A stretch of 64,000 nucleotides of DNA from Bugulina stolonifera (lineage: Eukaryota; Bryozoa; Gymnolaemata; Cheilostomatida; Bugulidae), in NCBI GenBank assembly GCA_935421135.1, contig OW285190.1, forward strand, positions 6,163,501-6,227,500, written 5' to 3'. Positions 15,173-27,545 of the stretch are shown here, piece after piece. How positions within the stretch are numbered: position 1 is the first letter of the stretch; every line of letters starts with the position of its first letter. A program made the position numbers and the translations under genes. The notes beneath the pieces were generated by a model. That model was not told the origin of the DNA and ran no database searches. It saw only the letters and a list, made by a program, of their open reading frames with translations.

Positions 15173-15528
15173 TACATCTCACATGTCAATGACATGAGAA
15201 ATTGAACGACTTGACCTTGACCGGTCGGTTGGTCACTAACACATTGCTAACTATGAAATTAAGACTGCTGTAACTAGCCGATGGGATAAGGTATGTGTCC
15301 ACCATGGTGATATTGACGATATTACACGTCACTTGGCCATATTTGAATTGAAATACATCTCACATGTCAATGACATGAGAAATTGAACGACTTGACCGGT
15401 CGGTTGGTCACTAACACATTGCTAACTATGAAATTAAGACTGCTGTAACTAGCCGATGGGATAAGGTATGTGTCCACCATGGTGATATTGACGATATTAC
15501 ACGTCACTTGGCCATATTTGAATTGAAA
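15173..15528. repeat. Tandem duplication, two ~180-bp copies
   Basis: Copy 1 spans 15173-15353 and copy 2 starts at 15354. They match base for base as far as I can read, except for six bases: copy 1 has an extra cttgac step beside the GACCGGTCGGTTGGTC motif, which copy 2 lacks. Near-identity implies a very recent segmental duplication or an assembly duplication. Neither copy has coding potential. Confidence 0.95.
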
Positions 15529-15531
15529 TAC

Positions 15532-18500
15532 TTGATAAGCGCCATGTTTGTTTTCCGGTTAAGCCTTAGTGAATGGCGCTGCAACTCCCCATGATTCTCT
15601 GAAATGGTGATAAGATAATTCAGTCACTTGTCAACATTGCATAATTCTCATAGGCTTGTCATTCATTAAACTCATGATTCTCCTCTAGTTAAAAACTAAG
15701 ACTACTCTGTATGTGATTATATCTAAGTACACATTGCACCACAACTTCAGGTAGACACTCCGATGATTTCATTCACTCCAAAAGAGATAAATTTGTTTGA
15801 ATGAAATTTTTTACTATCCTTTATTTTGATCGGAAGTTAAAATTAGCTCCTTTGTAATGCAATATTTACCCATAGATTGTCAGACAGTTTTTGTTAAGCA
15901 AACATTCATTTCATGGGATAATTTCAATGGATATCGAGGGCATCTTCAGTTAAATCAATACAAGAATTTTTAAGCTAAAGTTAATTTTAAGGGGCATATA
16001 ATGAAAGCCGTTCGGCTAGCCACAGTAAGGTTTGGTAGCCCTGAATCATCTATTGTCTCAGGTTGAGTGCTTTCTACGCTGTACCTGGATATCTAAACAC
16101 TTATTACCTGAACTATTCAACAGCATAATTTGCAATCAAATTTCTTGAATAAAAGGTGAACTTAATTTTTATGTGAACAAACAGAAAGTGTACTGACTGT
16201 TTGACTTGGCTGCAAGGGTGTTGAATTGTTACATTCTTTGTTCAGAAATTCCAATGTCAAGCCAGCGCCTTTTCCTATGTCTCCATAGCCATCATTTTAA
16301 CTAATAGTTGTAAAGCAAGCAAGGTGCCTTTTCTCTATTATAACTACGGCCTTTATCTTCCGCCTAATTTTCATAAGCTTTAGGTCAAAAATGCTACATC
16401 AATGGCTGCCTTACGTTAATCGCATCCAGATAGATTGACGATAGTTTTGTTTTGAGTTGATTCAATTTCATTACATAAAAAGTATGTTCACTTCCATGTA
16501 CGTAGTTAATATCACTACTAACTCGAGAGTGGGATGCTGTAAGACGTGACATATATGGTAATGGTGTCATCCGTTGCTTGTTATATAATGGCAGTTAATT
16601 CTTAAACGGAGCCAGCATATCGTTTATTTTAGCCTACTTGGAAAACCAACCTAATAATTACAACATAGACCTCGGCTGTACATATACATAGTCATATGTA
16701 GGCCCATGTTTTATTTTAGCATTTAGTAGAATTATTTGGCATGTTAGAAAGTTATTATTGCTAGTTCATTGAAACAGGATACAGAGTAGGCCTACTATTT
16801 TAGTATATCTGTTTTTGGTTTGCCAGACACAAATATCCATTGCAATCGACTTCAAATCAGATTACATTTTCATAATTTTTTACCCAAAACTTTTGTCAAC
16901 AAGTTATGCAACAGTTTCTCACATTATGCAACACATTTTATTTGACAAAATATTAACAATGATGATACAACTTCCTGTTTCATCACACTTCTCAGTATAT
17001 GATCCTAGTTCATAGCCTGTGGTTCTTGTTATACTCAACCATTTCAAGAGCTTGTCTAGAACATGAAATATGGGCATTCTTCAAAACAAATCAGAGCATG
17101 GAAGTTTTATGTAAAGGAATGTGTTGAATTTAATGTAATACAGATGGCAGATTAGCACATAACTTTTCTTTTGGCAAATGTGTCTATATAACATTAGTAC
17201 AACCTTTTTAAGGACATAAACTCGCAATTTCATGGAATCCGACCTTCTTCTGAGCAACACATTGCTTCCCTTTTTAATCACCAAAGTTCCTGATACGCAA
17301 TATTATCATTTTCATATTTTATAGTCAAGAGAGCATATTTTAAAGTCCTATACTATGAACAATATCATTGATTATAATGTCATAATATAATTTAAATATT
17401 TCTAAATAAGATGACTGAAAGTTCAACTCAAATGATTACAGTTCGACTCTTGTTTCATCAGTATCAAATGATTTACACAAGAATATATTCATTCAGTGCA
17501 AGTGATATCACGATTACAATTAATGCTGTTTTGCCACTATCTGTTTTTGTGTAACTTTATGTGTACTTTATAGTGTTCTTTACACCAGCCAAAGGTTTCT
17601 GAACTTTATGAGAATGGTACTTTACCCGAGAACCAAATACACGTACTTCAAGATAAGATAGCTTATGTGAGTGAGTTGGTACCACGCTGCAACTGCTTGT
17701 AAAATCTACTTGTAGTTGTATAACGTAGGATATTACGACATATACTTCAAATATTTAGCTGTACGATCTGACCCAAAAGATAGATCTACTCAAGGGTATG
17801 ATCATACTCCAAACAGCCGTACTTTGGACTCGGGGACTACCTTTGCTCGCTCACAGTTGTACTTTGGTGTGCAGTTGTTTAAACTGATAAATTTGCAGAT
17901 AGTTGGAAAGTCTGTTAGCAAAGCTGGGTATTAGGTCTAATAGCGCACACTCACAAATTGCCTTCGCAACTGGGTTGAAGATTGGAAGATGGTTTTGTGT
18001 TAATTATTAAATTTTCCCTTACAACAGTGGTATGGGCGAGTTGGGTACCAATAGCAGACGTCTGCTCTGTAGGTACAGTTTCAAAAAGAAGGGTTCAGAT
18101 GTATAATATAGAACACCATCCAGGATCTCTGAACATCCTCCTTCTATATGGGTCAGCAACAGCACCTGCTAATTTAAACAAAGAAATTATGGATTGCTAC
18201 TAATTCCTCACTTTTTTGCTCTATTAGAGGTTTTATGCAACACTTATTGTGGTAACAATATCATAAGTGGTAGCTGTGCAATGGGTGTAGTAAACTCTTG
18301 TTGGCATTACGGGCTTATCCTGATTGATGTGATTTGACCCAAATATTGGATCACCATCCAGAATATAGCCTCATTTCTTCGTCCCAGTAAGGGAGTTCGG
18401 TAAATTCCTCCAGTCATAGTAATATTGCGAACAAAATAAACACCAGCTAACAACTATGAATGGAATGTGTGTGAAAAAGTCCTGTGCTAAATATCGGCCT

Positions 18501-19226
18501 ATAACTGATTCACATAGTATAGACATGACTAGGACTACCTACACTTAATAGGCCAGTGGACTAGCAGTAGAAGAGAGTGATAAGTAAGTAACATATTCCT
18601 AGGAATGTGTGCCGTTAATTAGGCAGCATATTCACTGGTGTTATAATACAATATATAAGGTCTGAAATGGCAGTAGGTAGAAATGAGTCCAACATTGAGT
18701 ACTATAATCCAGTGTTCACTAGTCTAGAAGGAAGTGAGACTGAACTGGGTGGCAGCAGGGGACTTGGTGCATATTTCCTTGATTAGTTCTAACAATGGCC
18801 GCCCAACCCACAAAGCCACCCACTGTGTTATTACAGTACACTATTACATGTACATGCAAACAATTAGGTATAGGGTACCTTGTAACTCCTACTTGAAACT
18901 GTCAGAAGGTCTAAAACCTGCAATTACTTGTCACAGCAAGCGTTTCTTGGCAGGTTGCCAGTGGCTCATAGTGTTTAGTCTCCATTGATGCTAATTATTG
19001 GTACACTTGGGTTGCCAGGGCTTCGGTTATTGACCATAATTATAGTACTACACTATTGAGTTACAGCAGCAGCAGCAAGGTTGCTGCCTTTCCATAACAG
19101 TACAAGTACAGTGTTTGTTGTTGTAACTCACTACTATATTAGCTTATGAAGTGTTTGGCACCAAACCAGGTCTCAGCTGCCAGAATCTCAAGGAAAAGGA
19201 GACAGCAGTTACAGCTAATGCTAATA
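15532..19226. other. gene-poor AT-rich stretch
   Basis: No gene, RNA gene or element is recognisable here. The ORF-like runs at 16.8, 17.7 and 18.7 kb have no family resemblance or convincing splice context. Confidence 0.6.
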
Positions 19227-19370
19227 ATAATGACATACTACAACTACTACTACTACTACTACTACCACTACTACTACTACCACTACTACTACCACTACAA
19301 CTACTACTACTACCACTACTACTACTGCTACTGCTACTACTACTACCACTACTACTACTACCACTACTAC

Positions 19371-19406
<36 letters not shown>

Positions 19407-19423
19407 TACCACTACTACTACTA

Positions 19424-19460
<37 letters not shown>

Positions 19461-19723
19461 CACTACTACTACTACCACTACTACTACTACTAATACTACT
19501 ACCGCTGCCACTACCACCACCCGCCACTACTACTCCTACTGCTACTACTACTGCTACTGCTACTACTACTACTGCCACTACTAGTACTAGTACTACTACT
19601 ACTACTACTTCTGCTACTGCTACTACTATTACTACTAGTAGAGGTAGTAGTGTTAGTACCGCTACTGCTACTACTACTGCTGATGCTGCTACTACTAACT
19701 ACTGCTACTACAACTACTACATT
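19227..19723. repeat. ~500-bp compound trinucleotide (CTA/CCA/GCT) array
   Basis: Almost every triplet is CTA, CCA, GCT, ACT or a one-base variant. The array gives simultaneous open frames on both strands (poly-Leu, poly-Tyr, poly-Thr, poly-Val, poly-Ser-Gly), which shows the frames are repeat artefacts. There are few interruptions over 500 bp, so it is expected to be length-polymorphic. Confidence 0.97.
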
Positions 19724-22476
19724 GATAATTGAAAATTGAGAGAAGCTAGCACACAAGTTCACCACAAGGTTACCCATTATGTGTGGATGAGGAATGCTGT
19801 GAAATAATGAGTATTAATTGAAAACAGTTGGTCTGACTGTCTGTTACAGACTACAATTAAAGCTATTCTCTGCAGCTCTCAGCATCTGTAATTAACTACA
19901 CTGCTTGCAACATGTGAAAATAATGCTATAATTATACTTCTCTAGTAAAATAATGAATGAACATTCTGGTGTCAGCATTGAAGAGCACATTATTATAACA
20001 TTGCTCAATACATTGTGTTATGTAGATAGTGGGTGGGTATGTATGATATAATAGTATAAAACCCGACTATGTAGTATGTATACAAACAACCATTATCATA
20101 TCTTAGCGATATTTGATATTAGGATAAGCTATATAATTGTAGTATAGCCATTATGCCAACGAAAGCTGACACCCTAGTTATTTCTTTTACGTCTGATGTT
20201 GGGTACTTGCAATAATCAACACTCAATATGATTCATTCATTCACAGGAAATACTACACAAAGATTATATCGACATTAACTCATTCTTGCTTTTACGTTAT
20301 TGTGTGCTGGGTTGGCTATACTGTGTAACAGTTGAGAAAGGTTAGTACCTAAAAAGGTGTGGTAGAATAAACTGAGTTTGCTAGAGACCAAGAGAAGGTC
20401 ATATGACCATGGGAAGGTCAGCAGGCTGTTTAGCCCTATATATTTACCCTTACAACCCTCAGGCTACAATCCCCAACTGACAAACCCCTCCCTTTCCTTT
20501 CAGTTTGCTAAAGGGCTGAGTTAGTAGAATCCTACTTGGATTATTGCTTGGTGGTTGTCTAGCATTCCAGGGGCTAAATAACTAACCCATCATCTGATAA
20601 TGGATGGCGGTTTTTAACTAGAGCAGTAATACCACAAAATGTGAGATAGCCTTACAAATCAACATATTCTTAGAGAATAAGCTGGGTGCCTAGTAATACA
20701 CCCAACAATACTAGACATGACACTATATTGGTATCACTGCTACTGAATCTATGACATCACAGTCATGTAGATATCTTATCTAGGCGCTACTGCTAGAAAC
20801 TGCTACAGTGGGTAACACAGTCTCACTCCTACTCTATTTATGGCTACTGCCAGTCCTACACACTGGTAATAATATTTTTGAGTATTTCAGTGTTTAATGT
20901 TTGCCTGCCAAAATAACAATTCCTGCCAAAGCTCAAGTTCCTTATGTTCACCATAAAAGGGATGGTTATGCACCACCCTTACCACTTCATTGAAGCAAAT
21001 AATATTGGCTACAATTTCATGGAATATGTATACCAGCATTTTTTCAAACTGAATATGACATTATTTATGATATCATAGATTTGAGTCCCAGAGACAAGGT
21101 TATTGACACTACTATATAGTATGTAGTATATACTATTGATTATGCTACCAGCTCTCCAGAGACTGGTGTGTGGAGACTGGTGTTTGGAGCAGTAGTAGCT
21201 TATAGTAACTGCTGGTATGCATATCTCTCCAACAACTACTACCACCCTCCTAGCATCCACCAGATATAACTAGATCTAATTGACTCAAATACAGTTGTTT
21301 ACTGTCTATGCCAAATACTATCTGTATTTATGTAAACAAAGTCTGGCAATAGTAAAATTTTTATAATATTTTGCAAATGTAGAATTTGATGAGGCAACGC
21401 TAACATGGCTGATGACAGCTAGATATGACATTGGTTCCACTGCCGAGTCACTGAATAAGCTATACCACTTCCTTCCAAGAAAATGAGAACATTGAACTGG
21501 AAATGGTTTGGCGGACATCTTTGGTGGTATTTATCGCAACCCAGTTATGCACTATTCCTTGAAAGAGGAGTAAAATAAAAGCTGTTCATGCCATTAATTT
21601 CCATGCATGTAGAATTTATCTGTATTTACAAAACACTTGCTCCCAGTTGTCATAATGATTATTTCTAAGAATTGTTGAATGGCTGGGTTACGTTATGTAG
21701 TACTGCAAGTCACAGACAGGTAAGGCTATACAGTGATGTGTAACAAATGTGTACTTTTCATATTACATGCACTTATCATTTCTATAGCTTGTATAGCGTG
21801 GGATATCATTGCATACTCTATTGTATACCCTTTAAACACAATAGAGAACTATTCCATTACCTCAGGCTTATCTGTATACATTGATAAAGCTTTACAGATC
21901 ACTTACTAATACCCCACCATTAGCTAACAAATCTACCCTCCCCAAACACTTGAGCTTGTCCCCATCCCTGTGAATGAATAGCTGGCTGTATCGCCACACA
22001 CCCAAGCATGCCCAGTGGGTGTGCAATTCACTATTCTGGTTATATAATATATAACTAAATTTCAACAACAGTAAGAATAAATGATATATCTCCACATCTT
22101 TTATCAACTGGTCTATCATGCCATATTTTGATTGTAAACCACAACAGCTAGGTATAACTAACTTATCTAGGCAAAGGGACGCCTAGACTTGGCACACTGC
22201 CAGAGTAGTGATGAAGCTGTCAAGAGGCCTAGCTTACAATGTGGGTCATATCTCAAAGGAATAACCCCAGACAGCTTTACAAAATCAATGTTACGTTGTT
22301 GTACTGATCAGTCTCGTAGCTGAGAACAGAATCGTGCCCCATGCTACGGATGAAACTCTGTGAGAAAAGTAATTTTCACTATCCAATATTACAGATAATA
22401 CATTTGTAGCTGCACAACTGTTTGTTACGTTTGTTGAAAAATGACCAGACAGAATGATTAATGTTATAATTCATTA
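19724..22476. other. gene-poor stretch downstream of the PIM-type kinase
   Basis: No exon or element could be supported. This is the flank beyond the 3' end of the kinase gene, which reads leftward. Confidence 0.55.
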
Positions 22477-22482
22477 TTTATT
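22477..22482 (-). promoter_or_regulatory. Candidate polyadenylation hexamer of the PIM-type kinase
   Basis: AATAAA on the minus strand, about 470 nt downstream of the kinase stop codon at 22955. That is a plausible 3' UTR length. There is no transcript evidence in the window. Confidence 0.4.
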
Positions 22483-22954
22483 ATTTTTATAAAATATTTT
22501 CATAATTTCTTAACAAACTATCTTGATAACCAACAATCCCACCAAGGGCAGTAGAATGTGGACCACCCGAACAGCAGTCAAAAGTCAAAAATAAATTATT
22601 ATGTACAAATAAATTAAAAGGATACAGTGGAACTGTCAGTAATGTAGCAGTATAGAATACTAGCCAGTATTGCACATGGAAGTTTAAAGATCAAAAGTTA
22701 AAAAGCTGGACACAAGTTTTAACATAATTGTCATAAATAATAATTATATCTTTTACTCCACTGTTCCAAATATTTACAAGAATTATTCCTACACATGAAA
22801 GTGCAAATTAAAATAAATACTAACTACATCTTATTTACAAATCTATCACTTGCATAAAATGTACTGTACAATCGTGACAATAAATAGCCTATGTACAACG
22901 AGAGAGAGCATTATCCATATCGTCAGATCGGAGTGTTTGTTTATAAGTCATAAG

Positions 22955-24799
22955 TTAGTTGCTGTATTCCTCGTCAGAGCTAGCACCGCTACTGCTAGTG
23001 GCCGACTCTACAGAGCCGCTGCTGTTGGCAGTTGTAAGCTTCTGTGGCATACTGGTGATACGTGCAATATCCTCTACACTGGATAGACTAGATTTCTCGT
23101 TATTTCTGAGCCATGGATGTTGGAAGATTTGTTCAATAGTTGGTCGATTGGAGGACTTCACTTGTAGACATTGTGATATAAGTGACTGTACATCTGCAAT
23201 AACAGATGGAATAATTAAATCTTCAGTTGATACATACCAACATGATTTGATTATGCAAACAATACTGTCATATTAATAGATATCTACTTCCTATGCATAT
23301 TGCTAATATTTATATGGATTATGTCTTGACAACCAAAACACAGCAAGTCTAATGATTGTATGTTTAATACCCAATAGCAGCTTGTACTAATACATAACAT
23401 GGGAAATCAATATGTATTATCTAACAGCTATTCAACTAGCAATGTCTTGAGCTAAATACAAACCTTGTGAGAGGTTAGGCTTGAAGTGAAGCTCAGCCTT
23501 GCAGATCTGATCATCCAGCTCAAATGGAATATCTCCACACACCATATCATATAGAAGTATTCCAAGAGACCACACTGCTGCAGATCTGGCATAGTATCTG
23601 TGATGTTTAATCCACTCTGGTGGGCTGTACACTCTGGTACCTGCAAGACATAGGATAACACATCGTTAGTTACGTTGCATGTTGATCAACACTGGGCACC
23701 CTAGCTACTGTGATTTGCTAAATATTTCCCCTGGATAAAATCAATAAGCATTAACACTAAAGAAAAGTGTACTACTTTCATCTATTTTTATATTCGCTGC
23801 CCTTAACCAGCCAGTACTGGGTTACATGGAAAAATCAATAGAAATCAAAACATGAGTTAAATACTGTATTAATTCAGCATACCAGGTTATTCAATGGGAG
23901 CATATAATGTTCACGTATGATTGAGCAAATTTAATGAAAGAACTGAGACAAGAGCTAGACTTGCACTCAATTGTATTCATGCCCACATTCCAAGCGAGGG
24001 GGGACAAAGGGGTGCGAAGAACGGATTTACTCTGCAGTGAAGTTCACATGGTGTGAAATAAAATATCATGTTACACTGCTAACTTATTAAAATCCTGTTG
24101 TTAGGGTACAACACTCACCATCAAATTCAGTGTAGAGAGAGTCTTTCATAAAGGCTCCACTGCCAAAGTCAATAAGATGTAGTTGTCCTGTTTTAGTATT
24201 CACGAGAAGATTTTCATCCTTAATGTCACGGTGTACTACTCCAGCTTTATGTACATCATGTACAGTTTCCAGTATTTGTCTGAAGAATGCTCTTGCAGTA
24301 TTTTCTGACAAGACTTTCTTCTCTGAGATATAGTCAAATAAGTCCATACAACTGTCTGGTCGTTCCAAGACCATAATAAAGCAATGTCGCTGCTCAAAGT
24401 AGTCCAGCAGCTTGTTAACACCTTTGATGTGTGAGACTTGACGAAGAAGTGCTATTTCCAAAGGAATCTGTCGTTCTCCACCCTGAAAAATACACAAGTT
24501 ATATTAGATCTCATAGACATATAATATAATTATAACAAAATTATTTATTGCATTAGCAAATAATTTAGGCAAATGAATGTACTGAGTTGAGTGTATCAAT
24601 TGTTTTAAATTTTATTTAACAATTTCCAATGTGAACTACTTACATTTGGTCTGCACCATTCTGTTACTTTGCTTTTATCAACAACCTTCACTGCAACTTT
24701 GAGTTGATCAGATTTTCTAACTCCACTGTAGACTGTGCCAAATCCACCACTACCAAGTTTTTCTCCTGTACAGTGATATTTATCCGTAAAGTTCGCCAT
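22955..24799 (-). CDS. PIM: PIM-family serine/threonine protein kinase, 4 exons, 311 aa
   Basis: Exons (minus strand): 24644-24799, 24119-24482, 23464-23640, 22955-23193; phases 0/1/1 join without a break. The product is a lone kinase domain the length of vertebrate PIM1 (313 aa). Visible parts: glycine loop GSGGFGTVY (residues 16-24), Lys38 in AVKVV, helix-C Glu61, the PIM-type hinge ERP with Pro94 (one hydrogen-bond donor missing, a family hallmark), catalytic HRDIKDEN (136-143), DFG at 157-159 followed by SGAFMKD, activation segment [16 protein letters not shown], and the GDIPFE motif. PIM kinases are constitutively active survival and translation kinases without a regulatory partner. This stretch is colinear with PIM1. 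The C-tail is Ser/Asp/Glu-rich ([13 protein letters not shown]). A 5' UTR intron is likely, because an acceptor (ttctcttacag) lies 11 nt upstream of the ATG. The ATG precedes the glycine loop by 15 residues, so the N-terminus is shorter than in vertebrates. Confidence 0.97.
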
Positions 24800-27410
24800 G
24801 GTTGTAGCTGTAAGAGAAATCGAAATCCTTTATAAGTACAGATTAGTTACAATGAATATCAAATGGCACAATGACAATTAATTTATCATAGAATTATTAT
24901 ATCAATTTTAAATTGAATTTATTTAGTGAAGTCGATACTATGAACAAATAGGCATAGCAAATAAAAGTAGCAACGGTATTTCAATAAAAAACTGCAGTAG
25001 ACTTTCAACTGTAACTGTTAGCAGAGCAAGTCAAGCAGAGTTGTAGCTTTAGGTAGTACCTGTAGTTGAAGATTTTACTCTCTGACTATCCACTTTGTGT
25101 GTGTTGTTTACTGTTGTGTTGCTAAAGTCCAACTGATGTACTTTCTTTTTTGCCAACATTATAAATACTAATTACCAGATGAGATACTTGATGAATGAAA
25201 GAATTTAATCTAAGTCTCGTGGCGTGCTAACACTAACAATTCCGCTCAACGAATGTCGGTACGTAATTGATTCCCAGCATATAACATCATAAGAATAATA
25301 GTCATATGAATGATGATTGTGATGGTGATGATTCGTTACTATAGCGGACCAATCCTATCTACGTCTACAGTTTCAGCTTTGTTCCGTAAAATTTTATTAT
25401 GCATTATTTGACCTTTCATTGAGTTTGAAAATAAAGAATTATTTATAATCTAGACATTATAATACTAAAATAAATTTATTTGTGAAGTTATAAATGTTTT
25501 ATGCCTGTGTCTTTTCTATTGCGACCGTATCACAACTGTCTGGCGCCTTTTCACATTTGGCTTGCATCCAAGAGGCCTAGCTTCCCGCTTGAAACTAGCC
25601 AATCATGTTGTTAGTTTGATCATTGACTCATTGAAAAAATGCGCGCATTCCTAGTACAAGCAACTGGTTGTAGACGTAGTATCGTTGTGTAGTAGTAGTA
25701 GCAAGCAGCAATGTAGCTGCTTCAAATATTAGTGACCTCGGCTGTAGGTTGAAGATGTAAAAGTGTTATTCTATGTGCAAATACGTACATATTATTGATG
25801 TTACGGGTTAATTATACATTATAGTTGTACATTGTGCTTGAGTTGTGTTTTATTATGACCGTGCATGCTGTATAAAATAACTATTCCTGTTACAATATTT
25901 TCATTCAAATAAAAATAGAAACAGCAAAACACAGCAGGCTAAACAAAATCGTGATGTTATTATCAGTATTCATAACACATATCAGTGAATAAATGATATC
26001 TCTGCTTGGAAGAACAGATCATTATATTGTAAATAGTAAAATACTACAAAATTGGAATCCCATATTTATTGTATTATGTACTTGCTACGATTATTCATTT
26101 TGCATTTTATTAGAAGACAACTCCAAAATAGATGAACTATCAGTCCTGCTGTATTCATTTTTTGTATAATTTCAACCAAAAGAATACTTGGACTAAAAAC
26201 ATAATTTATAGCATATGAAATTTTCTTGTAATATTTTGTAATATAATGCTTAAGTGGTATAAATTTCCCTGGTACAGTTTAATCCTTGGTTTAATAGACC
26301 TGTAGAAGCTGTGAACTCTCGCCAATAATACCAGTGTATATTATTTACTACAGTGTATGTATTACTATATTATAATGTGAATGATATTATCATTACACTG
26401 TATCAGTGAGCATATACGAAAGTGAACAGTTTACCCCATTTTTCCTCCTATTATAGATAACAATCATTTCATCTATGACTTATGGGAGAATAACTCCAAA
26501 CTAGCTAACACACAAATATACAGTACCACAATGCATCATTAGTCCATGCAGTCATTGGCATTGTTTCAAATGACTACAAATAAACAAAAGAGGAGATAAT
26601 CTGACCTACTATCTCTAATTTATGTCATAGAAATTGTAAAGTCAAACAGTGCAAAAAGTATTATAAAATTAATTGATCAAACACCAGCATAGCTTCTCAT
26701 TAAGCAATATGCCATTGCTCACTTGTATTTGTTCCGTCAGCGCCGATCTCTTGGGAAAGATAGGATAGGAATGTGGTGAGAGTGTAAATAGCTACGTCAG
26801 ATAACCGAGTTATTTAGTACAACGATTTTCTCAGAATTCATCGAAAGTTGAATCAAATATCTTCTATACTGAGGGGTCGATACCAAACTGTTACAACTGT
26901 GCAATTATATTGAAACTGAGTAATGAGGTATAGAGTTTGGTGGTATTTATGTTTTCAATATTTTCTTGTTTTTAGTTATCAGTATTGCTGAAAATACGCC
27001 AGTCTAAAACCAACCAACCATACCAATATGCTTCAGGAAATGTGACCATGTGAGCACCTGTACCGGTTGTTACACTTATTGCCCCACAGCGATATTATTG
27101 GTGATAAATCCTAACTATTTGCTCCACGTTATTTTCTATTTAGGAATGATTATGTATTTGGTACAGTGCTGATTAAAATATTTCTAACATATAATAATTT
27201 ATTTAACAAGTACCAGTTTTATTTATATTTTCATAATAGGTGATCCACATAACACATTTTTATCAAATATTGTCAAGATTAATTTAGGACTTAGGTAAAC
27301 ACTGGCAATAGCTACTGGCACATTGGTAAGTTGGTGTAGTAGGCTTATAGCTTATAGCTAAGGTTTTGTTTGTTATGTTGGGAATTAATGCGATGCAATT
27401 TTGCTTTTTT
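24800..27410. other. Intergenic region upstream of the PIM-type kinase
   Basis: No ORF or element is supported. The part at 25.5-25.7 kb is richer in CpG than its surroundings (gcgaccgt, ctggcgcc, gcgcgcattc) and has CCAAT on the plus strand near 25599. It could hold the kinase promoter, which is inference only. The rest is AT-rich without features. Confidence 0.45.
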
Positions 27411-27545
27411 TCAGCCGTCACTCCGGTGGTCTTGCATAAGCTTTGTTGAGGCGTTGTAGAAAGCATCGAGGACCTCCGGTTCACTTGAAAAACTGTTGAA
27501 ATCAGAATCTGACCCGCTCTCGCACCGTAGATAGAATCTATACAT
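27411..27545 (-). CDS. Short coding-like ORF or last exon, 44 codons, unknown product
   Basis: On the minus strand, an ATG at 27545 opens a 44-aa frame ending ..DHRSDG at 27411. It contains the acidic serine-rich stretch CESGSDSDFNSFSSEPEVLD. Its CpG content is well above the flanks. An acceptor-like tgatgtatag sits just inside the 5' end, so this could be the last exon of a spliced gene whose other exons I could not find, or a fragment of a mobile-element protein. I do not recognise the family and no function is proposed. Confidence 0.3.
   Translation of the reverse strand: MYRFYLRCESGSDSDFNSFSSEPEVLDAFYNASTKLMQDHRSDG

Noticed and set aside
19144..19777. Long open frames (poly-Leu, poly-Val, poly-Ser-Gly, up to about 190 codons) on both strands
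   Set aside because: They are translations of a triplet repeat; openness in several frames at once is expected from the repeat.
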